This document shows positions 51,204-60,505 of a stretch of 64,000 nt of DNA, piece by piece. The stretch lies in contig NZ_OBEA01000001.1 of the NCBI RefSeq assembly GCF_900215355.1, forward strand, positions 806,001-870,000, written 5' to 3'. The notes under the pieces are model-generated. The model was given only the letters and a program-made list of their open reading frames with translations. It did no database searches and was not told where the DNA came from. The DNA is from Pseudooceanicola antarcticus (lineage in GTDB: Bacteria; Pseudomonadota; Alphaproteobacteria; Rhodobacterales; Rhodobacteraceae). The position numbers and the translations under genes are program-made. Each line of letters begins with the position of its first letter. Position 1 is the stretch's first letter.

Positions 51204-51683
51204 TTGCGCCCTCCCCGCCAAACGGGTCAATCTGACCGCGACACAACCGGGAGCCGTCCCATTTCCAACCCTCCCCAGATCAGCTTCACCTTCGGTGACA
51301 GCGAAGCGCTCTGTTCTGAACTGATCGCCTTAGTGCGCTCGGGCGCCAAGACCGCGACCTGCGGCGCATTGCGCGACTTCGGTGAGGGTGGCGAGGCGAT
51401 GCCCGTGGTCGGGCGGCGGGACATCGCGCTCAACTGGGATGGCACCCCGGCGCTCGAGATCGAGACCGTCGAGGTCTTCACCTGCCGCTTCGACGAGGTG
51501 AGCGAGGATTTCGCCCTGGCCGAGGGCGAGGACGAGAGCCTCGCGGGTTGGCGCGCCGGGCATGAGGCTTATTTCACCCGCAACGGGGGGTTCTCCCCCG
51601 ACATGATGCTGGTCTGCGAACGCTTCCGCGTGGTCCGCGACCTTGCCGAAGGAGACCCCGATGCCGCTCTTCCACCACAGTAA
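51204..51683 (+). CDS. ASCH-domain protein
   Basis: Up to 159 residues. The ASCH core is clear: FTFGDSEALCSELIALVRSG, AKTATCGALRDFGEGGEAMP, ETVEVFTCRFDEVSEDFAL, then the family end EDESLAGWRAGHEAYF. ASCH domains are PUA-like and bind RNA or act as amidases on modified nucleosides (YqfB). The start is unsettled: a TTG at 51204 is the only standard codon before the domain, and it would add ~25 Pro/Arg-rich residues; an ATT near 51261 fits the family better. Confidence 0.8.
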   Translation: MRPPRQTGQSDRDTTGSRPISNPPQISFTFGDSEALCSELIALVRSGAKTATCGALRDFGEGGEAMPVVGRRDIALNWDGTPALEIETVEVFTCRFDEVSEDFALAEGEDESLAGWRAGHEAYFTRNGGFSPDMMLVCERFRVVRDLAEGDPDAALPPQ

Positions 51684-51945
51684 CCGCGAACGTAATGCAG
51701 AGACCCGGCGCATCTATGCGCTCTTCGAGATCGTCTACACGCTGGTCGATTTCATGGCCGCGATCTGCTTCATCATTGGTTCTGTGATGTTCTTCTACGA
51801 CAGCCTGATGAGGGCGGGCACCTGGCTCTTCCTGGTGGGCTCCTTCCTCTTTGCCGCCAAGCCCACCCTGCGCCTGGCGCGGGAAATCAAGCTCTGGCGC
51901 ATGGGCAAGCAAGAGACCCTGGCGGAGCGGCTGCACGGAGAGTGA
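51661..51945 (+). CDS. YrhK-domain membrane protein
   Basis: 94 residues from ATG 51661 (AAGGAG six bases upstream), overlapping the ASCH gene end by 23 bp. ETRRIYALFEIVYTLVDFMA, AAICFIIGSVMFFYDSL and GTWLFLVGSFLFAAKPTLRL: two membrane helices with the conserved YrhK pattern. Function unknown. Confidence 0.82.
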   Translation: MPLFHHSNRERNAETRRIYALFEIVYTLVDFMAAICFIIGSVMFFYDSLMRAGTWLFLVGSFLFAAKPTLRLAREIKLWRMGKQETLAERLHGE

Positions 51946-52141
51946 GGCCGGCACCCGCGCGCGCTTTTCGCTTGCTTGTGTACCTGTATGGGTGAAGAAA
52001 CCGTCTTATTACGGATAAGTATTTAAGACAGGTGACGGCAATGCGCAGGGAGTCTCTGGCGCGGGGCATATTCGAGCGGCTTGCAGGCGGGGCCACGGCC
52101 TCTGGGCCTATCCCGGTCTTCGGCACCGGGTGGAGGGCGGC

Positions 52142-52999
52142 ATGATCCTTCTGACCTCCGGCCAGCGACGCGGCCGCTCTCTTGACATGCAAAGGCACCT
52201 GGCGCCGCTCGGCGTGACGCTGGATGCGCGGGGGTTCTCTTCGGACCTGGTGGCGGATGCCGATGCGCTGCTGCCCACCGAGGGGGCCGAGATCTGCTAC
52301 CTGAACACGGTCTACCCCGAGCTCTCCGGCAAGAAGTACCTGGCCCCTGATCCCGCGACCTACCGGCTTTGCGAGGACAAGCGCGCCCTGGTCGAGCATC
52401 TGGCCGAGGCGGGCTTCGGCGCCTACCTGCCCCTGCCGCGCGAGGACGCGCCGGTGCTGCGCAAGCCGCGGATCGGCACTGGCGGGAAGCACGCGACGGA
52501 GTGCAGCTTCGACGAGGTGGGGCAGGGCGACCAATGGGCCTGGCAGCGCCGGGTCGAGACCGACAGTGAATATGCAGCGCATATGCTGGTCGATGCCGCG
52601 GGCGAGATCCGCATGGCCCGCCAGGTGCGCTATGCGCATCGGCCCGGACTGATCCGCCGCGGCCTGCGCGACGGCCAGGGCCAAGTGCAGGCGCTGCCGC
52701 AGGCCCATGCGGCGGTCTTCGCCGCCATGCTGCGCCACATCGGCTTTCGCGGTTTCTGCTGCATCGACTACTTCGTCGAGGAGGGTGCGCCGCTGGTGCT
52801 GGAGATCAACGGCCGCATCGGCGCTTCGCTGATGCGCATGGCGGGACCCATGGCGCAAGCCTACCTTCAGGCGCTCGATCCCGCAGCCACCGCGGCCTGG
52901 CCGGCGCCGGTCTGGCCCGCGCAGGTCCGCCAGAATGTTCGCCTGCGCGACCGGCTTGCGCGGCTGCGCCGACACCAGCCCGCCGGGCAGCCGGTCTGA
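52142..52999 (+). CDS. ATP-grasp-like protein
   Basis: 285 residues from ATG 52142 (GGAGG five bases upstream). Rough ATP-grasp layout: N-terminal Rossmann-like domain, LCEDKRALVEHLAEAGFGAY, VLRKPRIGTGGKHATECSF (nucleotide loop), then GFCCIDYFVEEGAPLVLEINGRIGASLMRMAG with the Glu/Asn metal ligands. Such enzymes ligate a carboxylate to an amine or thiol. Substrate unknown. Alone on this strand before pheT; no peptide-modification partner nearby. Confidence 0.72.
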   Translation: MILLTSGQRRGRSLDMQRHLAPLGVTLDARGFSSDLVADADALLPTEGAEICYLNTVYPELSGKKYLAPDPATYRLCEDKRALVEHLAEAGFGAYLPLPREDAPVLRKPRIGTGGKHATECSFDEVGQGDQWAWQRRVETDSEYAAHMLVDAAGEIRMARQVRYAHRPGLIRRGLRDGQGQVQALPQAHAAVFAAMLRHIGFRGFCCIDYFVEEGAPLVLEINGRIGASLMRMAGPMAQAYLQALDPAATAAWPAPVWPAQVRQNVRLRDRLARLRRHQPAGQPV

Positions 53000-53123
53000 G
53001 CGCCACCCGATTGCCGCGGCGCCGGGCGTTCCCGGCGCGTGGCTCTCGACAAATCCCCGCTGATGCGCAACAAGCCCACCGACGGCTCAGTCTGCTGAGC
53101 GCAAGGAACAAAGGGGACCCGCG

Positions 53124-55523
53124 ATGAAATTCACCCTCTCCTGGCTCAAGGAGCACCTCGACACCCAGGCGTCCCTGGACGAGATCCTGGAGGCACTCAC
53201 CGACCTCGGTCTCGAGGTCGAAGAAGTCGCGGATCCGGCCGCCAAGCTGAAGGGCTTCAAGCTGGTCAAGGTCCTGGAAGCCGAACAGCATCCCGATGCC
53301 GACAAGCTGCGCGTCTGCCGCGTGCAGACCGACGAGGGCGAAACCCAGATCGTCTGCGGCGCCCCCAATGCGCGCGCCGGCATCACCGCCGTGCTGGCCA
53401 AGCCGGGCATGTATATCCCCGGTCTCGACATCACCATCTCGGTCGGCAAGATCCGCGGCGTCGAAAGCCACGGCATGATGGCCTCGGAGCGCGAGCTGGA
53501 GCTCTCGGACGAGCACAACGGCATCATCGAGCTCGAGGGCGGTGAAGTCGGACAGGAGTTCGCCGACTGGCTGGCCCAGAACGATCCGGTGAAGGTCGAT
53601 CCGGTGATCGAGATCGCCATCACCCCGAACCGTCCCGATGCGCTTGGCGTGCACGGCGTGGCCCGTGACCTCGCGGCCCGTGGCCTTGGCACGCTGAAGC
53701 CCCTGGCCGAGGTCTCGGTGGCCGAAACCGCCGGCCCGTCGCCGATCAAGGTCACCATCGACGAGAGCGCCAGGGACGGCTGCCACACCTTCGCCGGTCG
53801 CCTGATCAAGGGCGTGAAGAACGGGCCCTCGCCCGCCTGGCTGCAGGACAAGCTGCGCGCCATCGGGCTGCGCCCGATCTCGACCCTGGTCGATATCACC
53901 AATTACTTCACCTACGACCTGAACCGCCCGCTGCACGTCTTCGACGCGGCCAAGGTCTCGGGCGACCTGGTGGTTCACCGCGCCAGGGGCGGAGAAGAGC
54001 TGCTGGCGCTGGACGAAAAGACCTACACCATCCCCGCCGGCGTGCTGGTGATCTCGGACGACAAGGGCGTCGAGAGCATCGGCGGCATCATGGGCGGTGA
54101 AGAGAGCGGCTGCACCGAGGAAACCACCGATGTCTTCCTGGAAGCGGCCTTCTGGGACTTCATCTCGATCGCCGAGGGCGGCCGGGCGCTGAAGATCAAT
54201 TCGGACGCGCGCTACCGCAACGAACGCGGCATCGACCCGGCCTTCAACCGTGAAGCCCTGGACCGCGCCACGGCGCTGATCCTCGAGCTCTGCGGCGGTG
54301 AAGCCTGCGAGGCCGTGGTGGCAGGCGAAGCCCCCGACGTCTCCCGTGCCTACAAGCTGGATACCGCGCGGTGTTCGTCCCTCGTCGGCATGGATATCCC
54401 GGCGGAAGAGCAGCGCGCGACGCTGGAGCGCCTGGGCTTCGTGATGGAAGGCGACATGGCCCATGTGCCCTCCTGGCGCCCCGATGTGCAGGGCGAGGCC
54501 GACCTGGTGGAAGAAGTGGCCCGCATTGCCTCGCTGACCAAGCTCGAGCCCAAGCCCCTGGCCCGTGTGGCCCCCGGTGTGCCGAAGCCGATCCTGACGC
54601 CCTTGCAGAAGCGCGAGCAGGTGGCACGGCGCACGGCGGCGGCCCTGGGATACAACGAATGCGTGACCTACAGCTTCATCGACAAGGCCTCGGCCGAACT
54701 CTTCAACGGCGGCGATGACGCGACCATGGTGGCGAACCCGATCTCCTCCGAGATGAGCCACATGCGCCCCGCGCTGCTGCCCGGCCTGCTGCAGGCCGCG
54801 GCCCGCAACCAGGCGCGCGGCATGACCGACATGGCGCTCTTTGAAGTGGGCGCGGCCTGGCACGGCGGTGAGCCGGGCGAGCAGCATTTGCAGGTCTCGG
54901 GCATCCTCGTCGGTCAGACCGGCCCCAAGGATGTCCATGGCGCGTCCCGTCCCGTCGATGTCTTCGACGCCAAGGCCGATTGCGAGGCGATCCTGTCGGC
55001 CATCGGTGCCCCGGCCAAGGTGCAGATCCTGCGCGAGGCGCGTGAGTGGTGGCACCCCGGTCGCCACGGCCGCATCTGCCTTGGCCCGAAGAAGATGCTG
55101 GCCGTCTTCGGAGAGCTGCACCCCAAGGTGCTGGCCGCAATGGACGTGAAGGGCCCCGTCGTGGGCTTCACTATCTGGCCCGCCGAAGTGCCCCTGCCGC
55201 GCAATGCGGATGCCTCCAAGGGCGCGCTGATCCTCAACGACCTGCAGGCGGTCGAGCGTGACTTCGCCTTCGTCGTTGACGAAAGCGTCGAGGCGCTGGC
55301 CCTGGTCAACGCCGCCTCCGGTGCCGACAAGGCGCTGATCGAGGACGTGCGGATCTTCGACGAGTTCATCGGCGGCAGCCTCGGTGAGGGCAAGAAGAGC
55401 CTGGCGATGACCGTGCGCATCCAGCCGAAGGACGCGACTCTGAAGGAAAAGGAGATCGAGGCGATCTCTGCTAAGATCGTCGAGAAGGTCCAGAAGGCCA
55501 CCGGCGGCACCCTGCGCGGCTGA
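53124..55523 (+). CDS. pheT: Phenylalanyl-tRNA synthetase beta subunit
   Basis: 799 residues, normal length. KFTLSWLKEHLDTQASLDEI, tRNA-binding domain (~40-150; ADKLRVCRVQTDEGETQIVC, GIESHGMM-like ESHGMMASERELELS), B3/B4 editing region with RPISTLVDITNYFTYDLNRP, B5, the catalytic-like fold, and a C-terminal FDX-ACB domain (PKDATLKEKEIEAISAKIVE). Pairs with PheS as a heterotetramer. Has its own GGGGAC-type site and probably its own promoter, being separated from pheS. Confidence 0.97.
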   Translation: MKFTLSWLKEHLDTQASLDEILEALTDLGLEVEEVADPAAKLKGFKLVKVLEAEQHPDADKLRVCRVQTDEGETQIVCGAPNARAGITAVLAKPGMYIPGLDITISVGKIRGVESHGMMASERELELSDEHNGIIELEGGEVGQEFADWLAQNDPVKVDPVIEIAITPNRPDALGVHGVARDLAARGLGTLKPLAEVSVAETAGPSPIKVTIDESARDGCHTFAGRLIKGVKNGPSPAWLQDKLRAIGLRPISTLVDITNYFTYDLNRPLHVFDAAKVSGDLVVHRARGGEELLALDEKTYTIPAGVLVISDDKGVESIGGIMGGEESGCTEETTDVFLEAAFWDFISIAEGGRALKINSDARYRNERGIDPAFNREALDRATALILELCGGEACEAVVAGEAPDVSRAYKLDTARCSSLVGMDIPAEEQRATLERLGFVMEGDMAHVPSWRPDVQGEADLVEEVARIASLTKLEPKPLARVAPGVPKPILTPLQKREQVARRTAAALGYNECVTYSFIDKASAELFNGGDDATMVANPISSEMSHMRPALLPGLLQAAARNQARGMTDMALFEVGAAWHGGEPGEQHLQVSGILVGQTGPKDVHGASRPVDVFDAKADCEAILSAIGAPAKVQILREAREWWHPGRHGRICLGPKKMLAVFGELHPKVLAAMDVKGPVVGFTIWPAEVPLPRNADASKGALILNDLQAVERDFAFVVDESVEALALVNAASGADKALIEDVRIFDEFIGGSLGEGKKSLAMTVRIQPKDATLKEKEIEAISAKIVEKVQKATGGTLRG

Positions 55524-55602
55524 CGGTGTGCGGCGCGCTCTCCCCTGCGGGGGAGAGACGCCCCGCCCGCCGTCCCGTCCAACTGATCAGAAGGGACGCG
55601 CC

Positions 55603-55896
55603 ATGAGCGCCGATGAAGAATACGTCTACGACGAAGTGTCCGGTGAATGGATGCCGGCCTCGGAACTGGCGGCCCGCGACGCGGTGCAGGTGGTGGACGC
55701 CCAGGGCACGCCGCTTGCCGATGGCGATGCGGTGGTGCTGGTGAAGGACCTCAAGGTGAAGGGCGCGGGCACGACGCTGAAGCAGGGCACCCTGATCAAG
55801 ACCATCCGCCTGACCGACAACCCCGAGGAAATCGACTGCCGCCACCCCGAAATCCGCGGCCTCGTGCTGCGGACCGAGTTCGTGAAGAAGAGGTAA
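55603..55896 (+). CDS. PhnA/YjdM-like protein
   Basis: 97 residues from ATG 55603 (AAGGGA upstream). The C-terminal PhnA domain is clear: VQVVDAQGTPLADGDAVVLV, KDLKVKGAGTTLKQGTLIK, then DNPEEIDCRHPEIRGLVLRTEFVKK. The N-terminal zinc ribbon of the long family form is absent. Despite the old name, phosphonate use is unproven for this family. YtoQ gene follows after 4 bp. Confidence 0.85.
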   Translation: MSADEEYVYDEVSGEWMPASELAARDAVQVVDAQGTPLADGDAVVLVKDLKVKGAGTTLKQGTLIKTIRLTDNPEEIDCRHPEIRGLVLRTEFVKKR

Positions 55897-55900
55897 GCCC

Positions 55901-56347
55901 ATGCTGAACGTCTACCTGTCCGGCGAGATTCACACCGACTGGCGCGAACAGATTACCGAGGGCGCCTCGGATCTGCCCATCAGCTTCGACGGCCCGGTCA
56001 CCGACCACGGCGCCTCGGACGATTGCGGCGTTGCGATCCTGGGCGCGGAAGAAAACCCCTTCTGGCATGATCACAAGGGGGCCAAGGTCAACGCGATCCG
56101 CACCCGCATGGGGATCGAGCAGGCCGATGTGGTCGTCGTGCGCTTCGGCGAGAAGTATAAGCAGTGGAACGCGGCTTTCGACGCGGGCTATGCGGCGGCG
56201 CTCGGCAAGTCCCTGATCGTGCTGCACGCGCCGGAGCATCGTCACGCGCTGAAGGAAGTCGACGGTGCAGCCCTCGCCGTGGCCGAGACGCCTGAACAGG
56301 TCGTGCAGATCCTGCGCTACGTGCTGACCGGCAAGCTCCCCGCCTGA
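55901..56347 (+). CDS. YtoQ-family protein
   Basis: 148 residues. YtoQ pattern: LNVYLSGEIHTDWREQITEG, SFDGPVTDHGASDDCG, ILGAEENPFWHDHKGAKVNA, RMGIEQADVVVVRFGEKYKQ and WNAAFDAGYAAALGKSLIVL. The fold is of the nucleoside 2-deoxyribosyltransferase type, so a nucleotide ligand is possible; function untested. Operonic with the PhnA-like gene. Confidence 0.88.
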   Translation: MLNVYLSGEIHTDWREQITEGASDLPISFDGPVTDHGASDDCGVAILGAEENPFWHDHKGAKVNAIRTRMGIEQADVVVVRFGEKYKQWNAAFDAGYAAALGKSLIVLHAPEHRHALKEVDGAALAVAETPEQVVQILRYVLTGKLPA

Positions 56348-56417
56348 GGCAGCCGACGAACGCCTCCGGCGGGAGTATTTCCGGCCTTGTGATGAACTTG
56401 GGGGCGGTGCCCGGAGG

Positions 56418-56474
56418 GGCTCCCTCCTTTCCCGCCGAGGGCATGGCACGCTCCTGATAGAGAAGGAGGGAGCC
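56418..56474. other. 12 bp inverted repeat and hairpins between ytoQ and GST genes
   Basis: GGCTCCCTCCTT (56418-56429) pairs perfectly with AAGGAGGGAGCC (56463-56474). Further right are hairpins GAGCC/GGCTC (56531-56543) and GGGGGC/GCCCCC (56548-56562). The convergent gap holds no gene; these probably end transcription from both sides. Confidence 0.5.
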
Positions 56475-56593
56475 TTGCAGGCACCCTCGCAACTATCATC
56501 ACCAGGCTGAAAGTACTCCGGGGGTGAATTGAGCCGAAGGCTCAAGAGGGGGCAGAGCCCCCTCCGCCCCGCTCTCCGTCACCGCGTGACGTT

Positions 56594-57292
56594 TCAGCCG
56601 TCGCGCGCCGGGATGTTCTTGCCCTTCTCTACCGCGGGACGGGCATAGAAGCGGTCGAGGTAGGGCTGCAGGTTCGGGAAGCTGTCCCATTCCAGAACCT
56701 CGCGGGCGCCGTAGAACTCGATCCCGTTCAGCCAGGGAACGATCGCGATATCGGCGATGGAATAATCCCCCGCCACCCAGTCGCGGCCTTCCAGTGCACC
56801 GTTCAGCACGCCGAGCAGGCGCTTGGCCTCGTTGATGTAGCGCTCACGCGGGCGCGGGTCCTCGATCTCGGCGCCGGCGAACTTGTAGAAGAAGCCGAGC
56901 TGACCCAGCATCGGGCCGAGACCACCCATCTGCCAGAACAGCCACTTCTGGACCTCGTATTTGCCGGGGCCCTCCGCTGGCATCAGCTTGCCGGTCTTCT
57001 CGGCCAGGTAGACCAGGATGGCACCGCTTTCGAAAAGACCGATGGGTTTGCCGTCGGGGCCGTTCGGGTCGATGATCGCCGGGATCTTGTTGTTGGGGTT
57101 GAGCGAGAGGAACTCGGGGCTCTTCACGTCGGCATCGGCGAGGGTGACCTTGTGCGCCTCGTAAGGCAGGCCCAGCTCTTCAAGCGCGATGGACACTTTC
57201 ACGCCGTTCGGTGTGGGGAAGGAATAGAGCTGGATCACCTCCGGGTTTTCGGCGGGCCAGCGGGTATTGATCGGGAAATCCTCGGGAAACAT
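56594..57292 (-). CDS. Glutathione S-transferase family protein
   Basis: 232 residues from ATG 57292 (GGAGAGAG upstream). Thioredoxin-like N-terminal domain ([50 protein letters not shown]) and all-helical C-terminal domain ([16 protein letters not shown]). The sequence is nearest to the YfcG/YghU (Nu) class, which has disulfide-bond reductase activity. Cytoplasmic; single gene. Confidence 0.93.
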   Translation of the reverse strand: MFPEDFPINTRWPAENPEVIQLYSFPTPNGVKVSIALEELGLPYEAHKVTLADADVKSPEFLSLNPNNKIPAIIDPNGPDGKPIGLFESGAILVYLAEKTGKLMPAEGPGKYEVQKWLFWQMGGLGPMLGQLGFFYKFAGAEIEDPRPRERYINEAKRLLGVLNGALEGRDWVAGDYSIADIAIVPWLNGIEFYGAREVLEWDSFPNLQPYLDRFYARPAVEKGKNIPARDG

Positions 57293-57429
57293 GTCTCTCT
57301 CCTGTTGCGCAGTTACCCCGATATAGAGCCTACCCGAGGTCAAAGAACCGCCACGGCGCCGGAAAACATGGATTTCCCTGTGCATCAGCGCAGAATGAAC
57401 CCGCATGTAGTGAGAATGCGAGGACAGTG

Positions 57430-57870
57430 ATGTTAAAAGAGTTTCAGGCCTTCATCGCCAAGGGCAATGTCATGGACATGGCCGTCGGCATCATCATCGG
57501 CGCGGCCTTTACCGCGATCGTGCAATCCATGGTCAAGGACCTGCTCAACCCGTTGCTCGGGCTGATCGTCGGCGGGCTCGACTTTACCAACAACTTCATC
57601 GTCCTCTCGGGCGAGGGAAGCTACGACAGCCTGGCCGCCGCGCGCGAGGCCGGGGCCGCCGTCTTCGCCTATGGCGCCTTCATCTCGGCGGTGATCAATT
57701 TCCTCATCGTGGCCTTCGTGGTCTTCATGCTGGTGCGCTATGTGAACCGGGTGAAGGACCGCCTGACCCGCGAGGCCGAGCCCGAGACCCCCGCCGAGGC
57801 CAAGCCCGCCGGCCCCACCCAGCTGGATGTGCTGCTGGAGATCCGGGATACGCTGAAGAAGACCGGCTGA
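57430..57870 (+). CDS. mscL: Large-conductance mechanosensitive channel
   Basis: 146 residues from ATG 57430 (GAGGA five bases upstream; GTG 57427 possible). [23 protein letters not shown] pore helix in two parts, LLNPLLGLI, second helix ([20 protein letters not shown]) and the C-terminal helical bundle [10 protein letters not shown]. Opens under hypo-osmotic stress to release solutes. Confidence 0.96.
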   Translation: MLKEFQAFIAKGNVMDMAVGIIIGAAFTAIVQSMVKDLLNPLLGLIVGGLDFTNNFIVLSGEGSYDSLAAAREAGAAVFAYGAFISAVINFLIVAFVVFMLVRYVNRVKDRLTREAEPETPAEAKPAGPTQLDVLLEIRDTLKKTG

Positions 57871-57904
57871 GGCGGCGCAAGCCGCCGGATAGCTTCGCTC
57901 AAGG

Positions 57905-57935
57905 AAAGGCCCTTCGGACCGGCGGGCCTTTCTTG
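57905..57935 (+). terminator. Terminator of mscL
   Basis: Stem AAAGGCCC/GGGCCTTT (57905-57912 with 57924-57931) followed by CTTGC, 35 bp past the mscL stop. The remaining ~215 bp up to the next gene hold no convincing gene. Confidence 0.65.
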
Positions 57936-58151
57936 CGTGCGGGGCCGAGGGCGCATGGCCTTGCCTCCCCCCGATTGGGCGCGCCTCCAGGCCCCCAGAA
58001 GGCCGCCGACAGCCAGTCGGACGATCGAATCCCGTGCGAAACCTCGGTCGCGAATGCAGCCCCGGTCTTTTCCTTTCTCTCGTCCTGTGGTTCTTGGGGG
58101 CCGGCCCTGCCGGGGATTGGCTCTGCGCGGGTCTTCAAGCCGGGAGCAGCC

Positions 58152-58610
58152 ATGGCGCTCGATCAGCTGGACCGTTCCATTTTGCGGGTGCTTCAACGAA
58201 GCGGCCGGGTCTCCAATGCCGAGCTGGCCGAAAAGGTCGGCCTGTCGCAATCCGCCTGCCACAGGCGGGTGCAACGGCTCGAGGCCGAGGGCTATATCCG
58301 CGACTACGTGGCCCTGCTGAATGCCCGCAAGATGCAGTTCGCCACCACGGTCTTCGTCGAAATCGGCCTGTCGGGGCAGGCGGATGAGCTGCTCGAGGCC
58401 TTCGAGACCGCCGTCAGCCGTGTTCCCGAGGTGCTGGAATGCCACCTGATGGCCGGCACGGCGGATTACCTGCTGAAGGTGGTTGCCGAAAGCTCGGAGG
58501 ACTTCGCCCGCATCCACCGCCAGAGCCTGGCCCGGCTGCCCGGCGTGCAGCGGATGCAAAGCTCCTTCGCCCTGCGCACGGTCTTCAAGACCACCGCCCT
58601 TCCCGTCTGA
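58152..58610 (+). CDS. Lrp/AsnC-family transcriptional regulator
   Basis: 152 residues from ATG 58152 (GGGAGC upstream). HTH (LDRSILRVLQRSGRVSNAEL, recognition SQSACHRRVQRLEAEG) and RAM domain (VLECHLMAGTADYLLKVVAE). Followed 19 bp later by a flavodoxin-like gene, which it may control. Confidence 0.94.
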   Translation: MALDQLDRSILRVLQRSGRVSNAELAEKVGLSQSACHRRVQRLEAEGYIRDYVALLNARKMQFATTVFVEIGLSGQADELLEAFETAVSRVPEVLECHLMAGTADYLLKVVAESSEDFARIHRQSLARLPGVQRMQSSFALRTVFKTTALPV

Positions 58611-58629
58611 CCCCACCGAGAGGCCCCTC

Positions 58630-59178
58630 ATGAGCAAGCTAGCGATCACCTACTGGGGCGGCTCCGGCACCATCACCCTCGTCGCCCGTGCCATCGCCGG
58701 TGGCGCCGCCGAGGCGGGGGCCGAACCCTACCTGGTCGATGTCTCGGACCTGGGCGCGGTGGACTGGGCGCTGCTGGAAGAGGCGGGGGCGATCCTCATG
58801 GGCTCTCCGACCTACATGGGCGGCGTGGCGGCGGGCTTCAAAGCCTTCATGGACATCAGCGGAGAGACCATCTGGTCCGAGCGCCGCTGGAAGGACAAGC
58901 TGGCGGGCGGCTTCACCTGCGGCATTCAGCAGGCGGGCGACAAGCTGGCCACCCTGCAGGCGCTGTCGGTCTTTGCCGCGCAACACGCCATGCTCTGGGT
59001 CGGGCAGGAGGCCATCGGCGCCCCGGTCTTCCCCGAGCGCGTCGGGCTGAACAGCTCAGGCACCTTCCTTGGGCTGGCGGTCGAACGTGCCCTGGACGGG
59101 CAGCTGAGCGCCGGCTGCGACGCCTCGGCGCGGCTCTACGGCGCAAGGGTCGCGGGCGCGCTCAACCGCTGGGGCTGA
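58630..59178 (+). CDS. Flavodoxin-fold NAD(P)H oxidoreductase (WrbA-like)
   Basis: 182 residues from ATG 58630. Flavodoxin pattern: KLAITYWGGSGTITLVARAI (phosphate loop with WGGSGTI in place of the usual SxTGxT), AILMGSPTYMGGVAAGFKAF (isoalloxazine loop) and GIQQAGDKLATLQALSVFAA. Likely an FMN-dependent quinone or related reductase. Follows the Lrp-type gene. Confidence 0.85.
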   Translation: MSKLAITYWGGSGTITLVARAIAGGAAEAGAEPYLVDVSDLGAVDWALLEEAGAILMGSPTYMGGVAAGFKAFMDISGETIWSERRWKDKLAGGFTCGIQQAGDKLATLQALSVFAAQHAMLWVGQEAIGAPVFPERVGLNSSGTFLGLAVERALDGQLSAGCDASARLYGARVAGALNRWG

Positions 59179-59190
59179 GCCGGGACAAAG

Positions 59191-59219
59191 AAAAACCCCC
59201 GTGGCTGGGCCTCGGGGGT
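59191..59219 (-). terminator. Rho-independent terminator of rpsU
   Basis: Stem ACCCCCG/CGGGGGT (59195-59201 with 59213-59219). On the minus strand TTTTTC follows. It may also stop the flavodoxin transcript from the left. Confidence 0.8.
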
Positions 59220-59271
59220 CGTATTCTCGTGTCGGGTCTTCCGTGGGAAGACGAAGCCTAAGGCAAAGTCC

Positions 59272-59478
59272 TCAGAGGAGGCCTTCGCGCTGTGCTTTCT
59301 TACGCGCCAGCTTGCGGGCACGACGGATAGCTTCAGCTTTCTCGCGCGCTTTTTTCTCGGACGGCTTCTCGAAATGTTGCTTGAGCTTCATTTCGCGGAA
59401 AACGCCTTCGCGCTGCAGCTTCTTCTTCAGGGCACGGAGCGCCTGATCGACATTGTTGTCGCGAACACTAACCTGCAT
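59272..59478 (-). CDS. rpsU: 30S ribosomal protein S21
   Basis: 68 residues; [20 protein letters not shown] and the Lys/Arg-rich [20 protein letters not shown] tail are diagnostic. Divergent from coq9, an arrangement conserved in the Rhodobacteraceae. Confidence 0.96.
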   Translation of the reverse strand: MQVSVRDNNVDQALRALKKKLQREGVFREMKLKQHFEKPSEKKAREKAEAIRRARKLARKKAQREGLL

Positions 59479-59668
59479 GTGGTTGTCACCACCTTCCTAA
59501 GTTAAAGTTGCATAAGTTGCAGGAGGTGGCCTCTTAGCAAGGCCCGCCCTATTTGTCCAGAAGGAGAGGGCCGAAGCGGTCCTCCAGACTGGTGCCCGGA
59601 CCCGGTTTCGTCAGATCGGGCCTGATCCGGGGCCCAAAGCGCCCCCGGCGCCTGGAAAGGAGAGCACG

Positions 59669-60382
59669 ATGACAGAGACTTTTGCGTCCCCCGGCGAATC
59701 GGATCCGTCCGCCGCCGAACGGCTTCTGGAAGCGGCCTGCGCCCATGTCCCCTTCGATGGCTGGAGCGAAACCACCCTGCGCGCCGCCGCAGAGGAGGTC
59801 GGTATTTCCCCCGCTCTGGCCCGCGCGCTCTATCCGCGCGGTGCGGTGGACCTGGCGCTGGCCTACCACCGCGCGGGCGATGCCGAGATGGCCCGCCTCT
59901 TCGCCGAGGAGGCCGCGTCCGGTGCCCACGAGGCGCTGCGCTATTCCGAAAAGGTGGCCCGAGCCGTGCAGCTGCGGCTCGAGATCGCGGACAAGGAGCT
60001 GGTGCGCCGTGGTGCCGCGCTCTTCTCGCTGCCGCAACATGCCAGCGACGGGGCCGGCGCGGTCTGGGGCTCTGCCGATGCGATCTGGAATGCGCTCGGC
60101 GATACCTCCGACGATATCAACTGGTACTCGAAGCGGGCCACGCTCTCGGGCGTCTATGGCGCGGTGGTGCTGTTCTGGCTGGGCGATGATTCGCTGGGCC
60201 ACCAGGCCAGCTGGGAGTTCCTCGACCGCCGGATCGGCGACGTGATGCGCTTCGAGAAGGTGAAGGGGCAGGTGCTGGCCTCTCCGCTTGGCAAGCTGCT
60301 CGAGAAGGGGCCGCTGTCGGTGCTGGGACGCGTGCGCGCGCCGCAGCGGGACGCGGACCTGCCCGGCCACCAGAAGGCCTGA
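59669..60382 (+). CDS. coq9: COQ9-family ubiquinone biosynthesis protein
   Basis: 237 residues. TetR-like N-terminal helices (LLEAACAHVPFDGWSETTLR, AAEEVGISPALARALYPRGA) and the COQ9 C-terminal domain (WGSADAIWNALGDTSDDINW, YSKRATLSGVYGAVVLFWLG, FLDRRIGDVMRFEKVKG). COQ9 binds isoprene lipids and aids COQ7-type hydroxylation in ubiquinone synthesis. Confidence 0.93.
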   Translation: MTETFASPGESDPSAAERLLEAACAHVPFDGWSETTLRAAAEEVGISPALARALYPRGAVDLALAYHRAGDAEMARLFAEEAASGAHEALRYSEKVARAVQLRLEIADKELVRRGAALFSLPQHASDGAGAVWGSADAIWNALGDTSDDINWYSKRATLSGVYGAVVLFWLGDDSLGHQASWEFLDRRIGDVMRFEKVKGQVLASPLGKLLEKGPLSVLGRVRAPQRDADLPGHQKA

Positions 60383-60505
60383 GCCACCTTGGCTCAAGTC
60401 CCGGCAGGTGCGCCGTAGCTGCGGCGGCCTTTCAGGCTGGGCTTGCAGCTTGCGGCCTGCGGCGGGAGTATCCCGACAGAATGACGATGAAGGGGAGCGC
60501 CTGAG

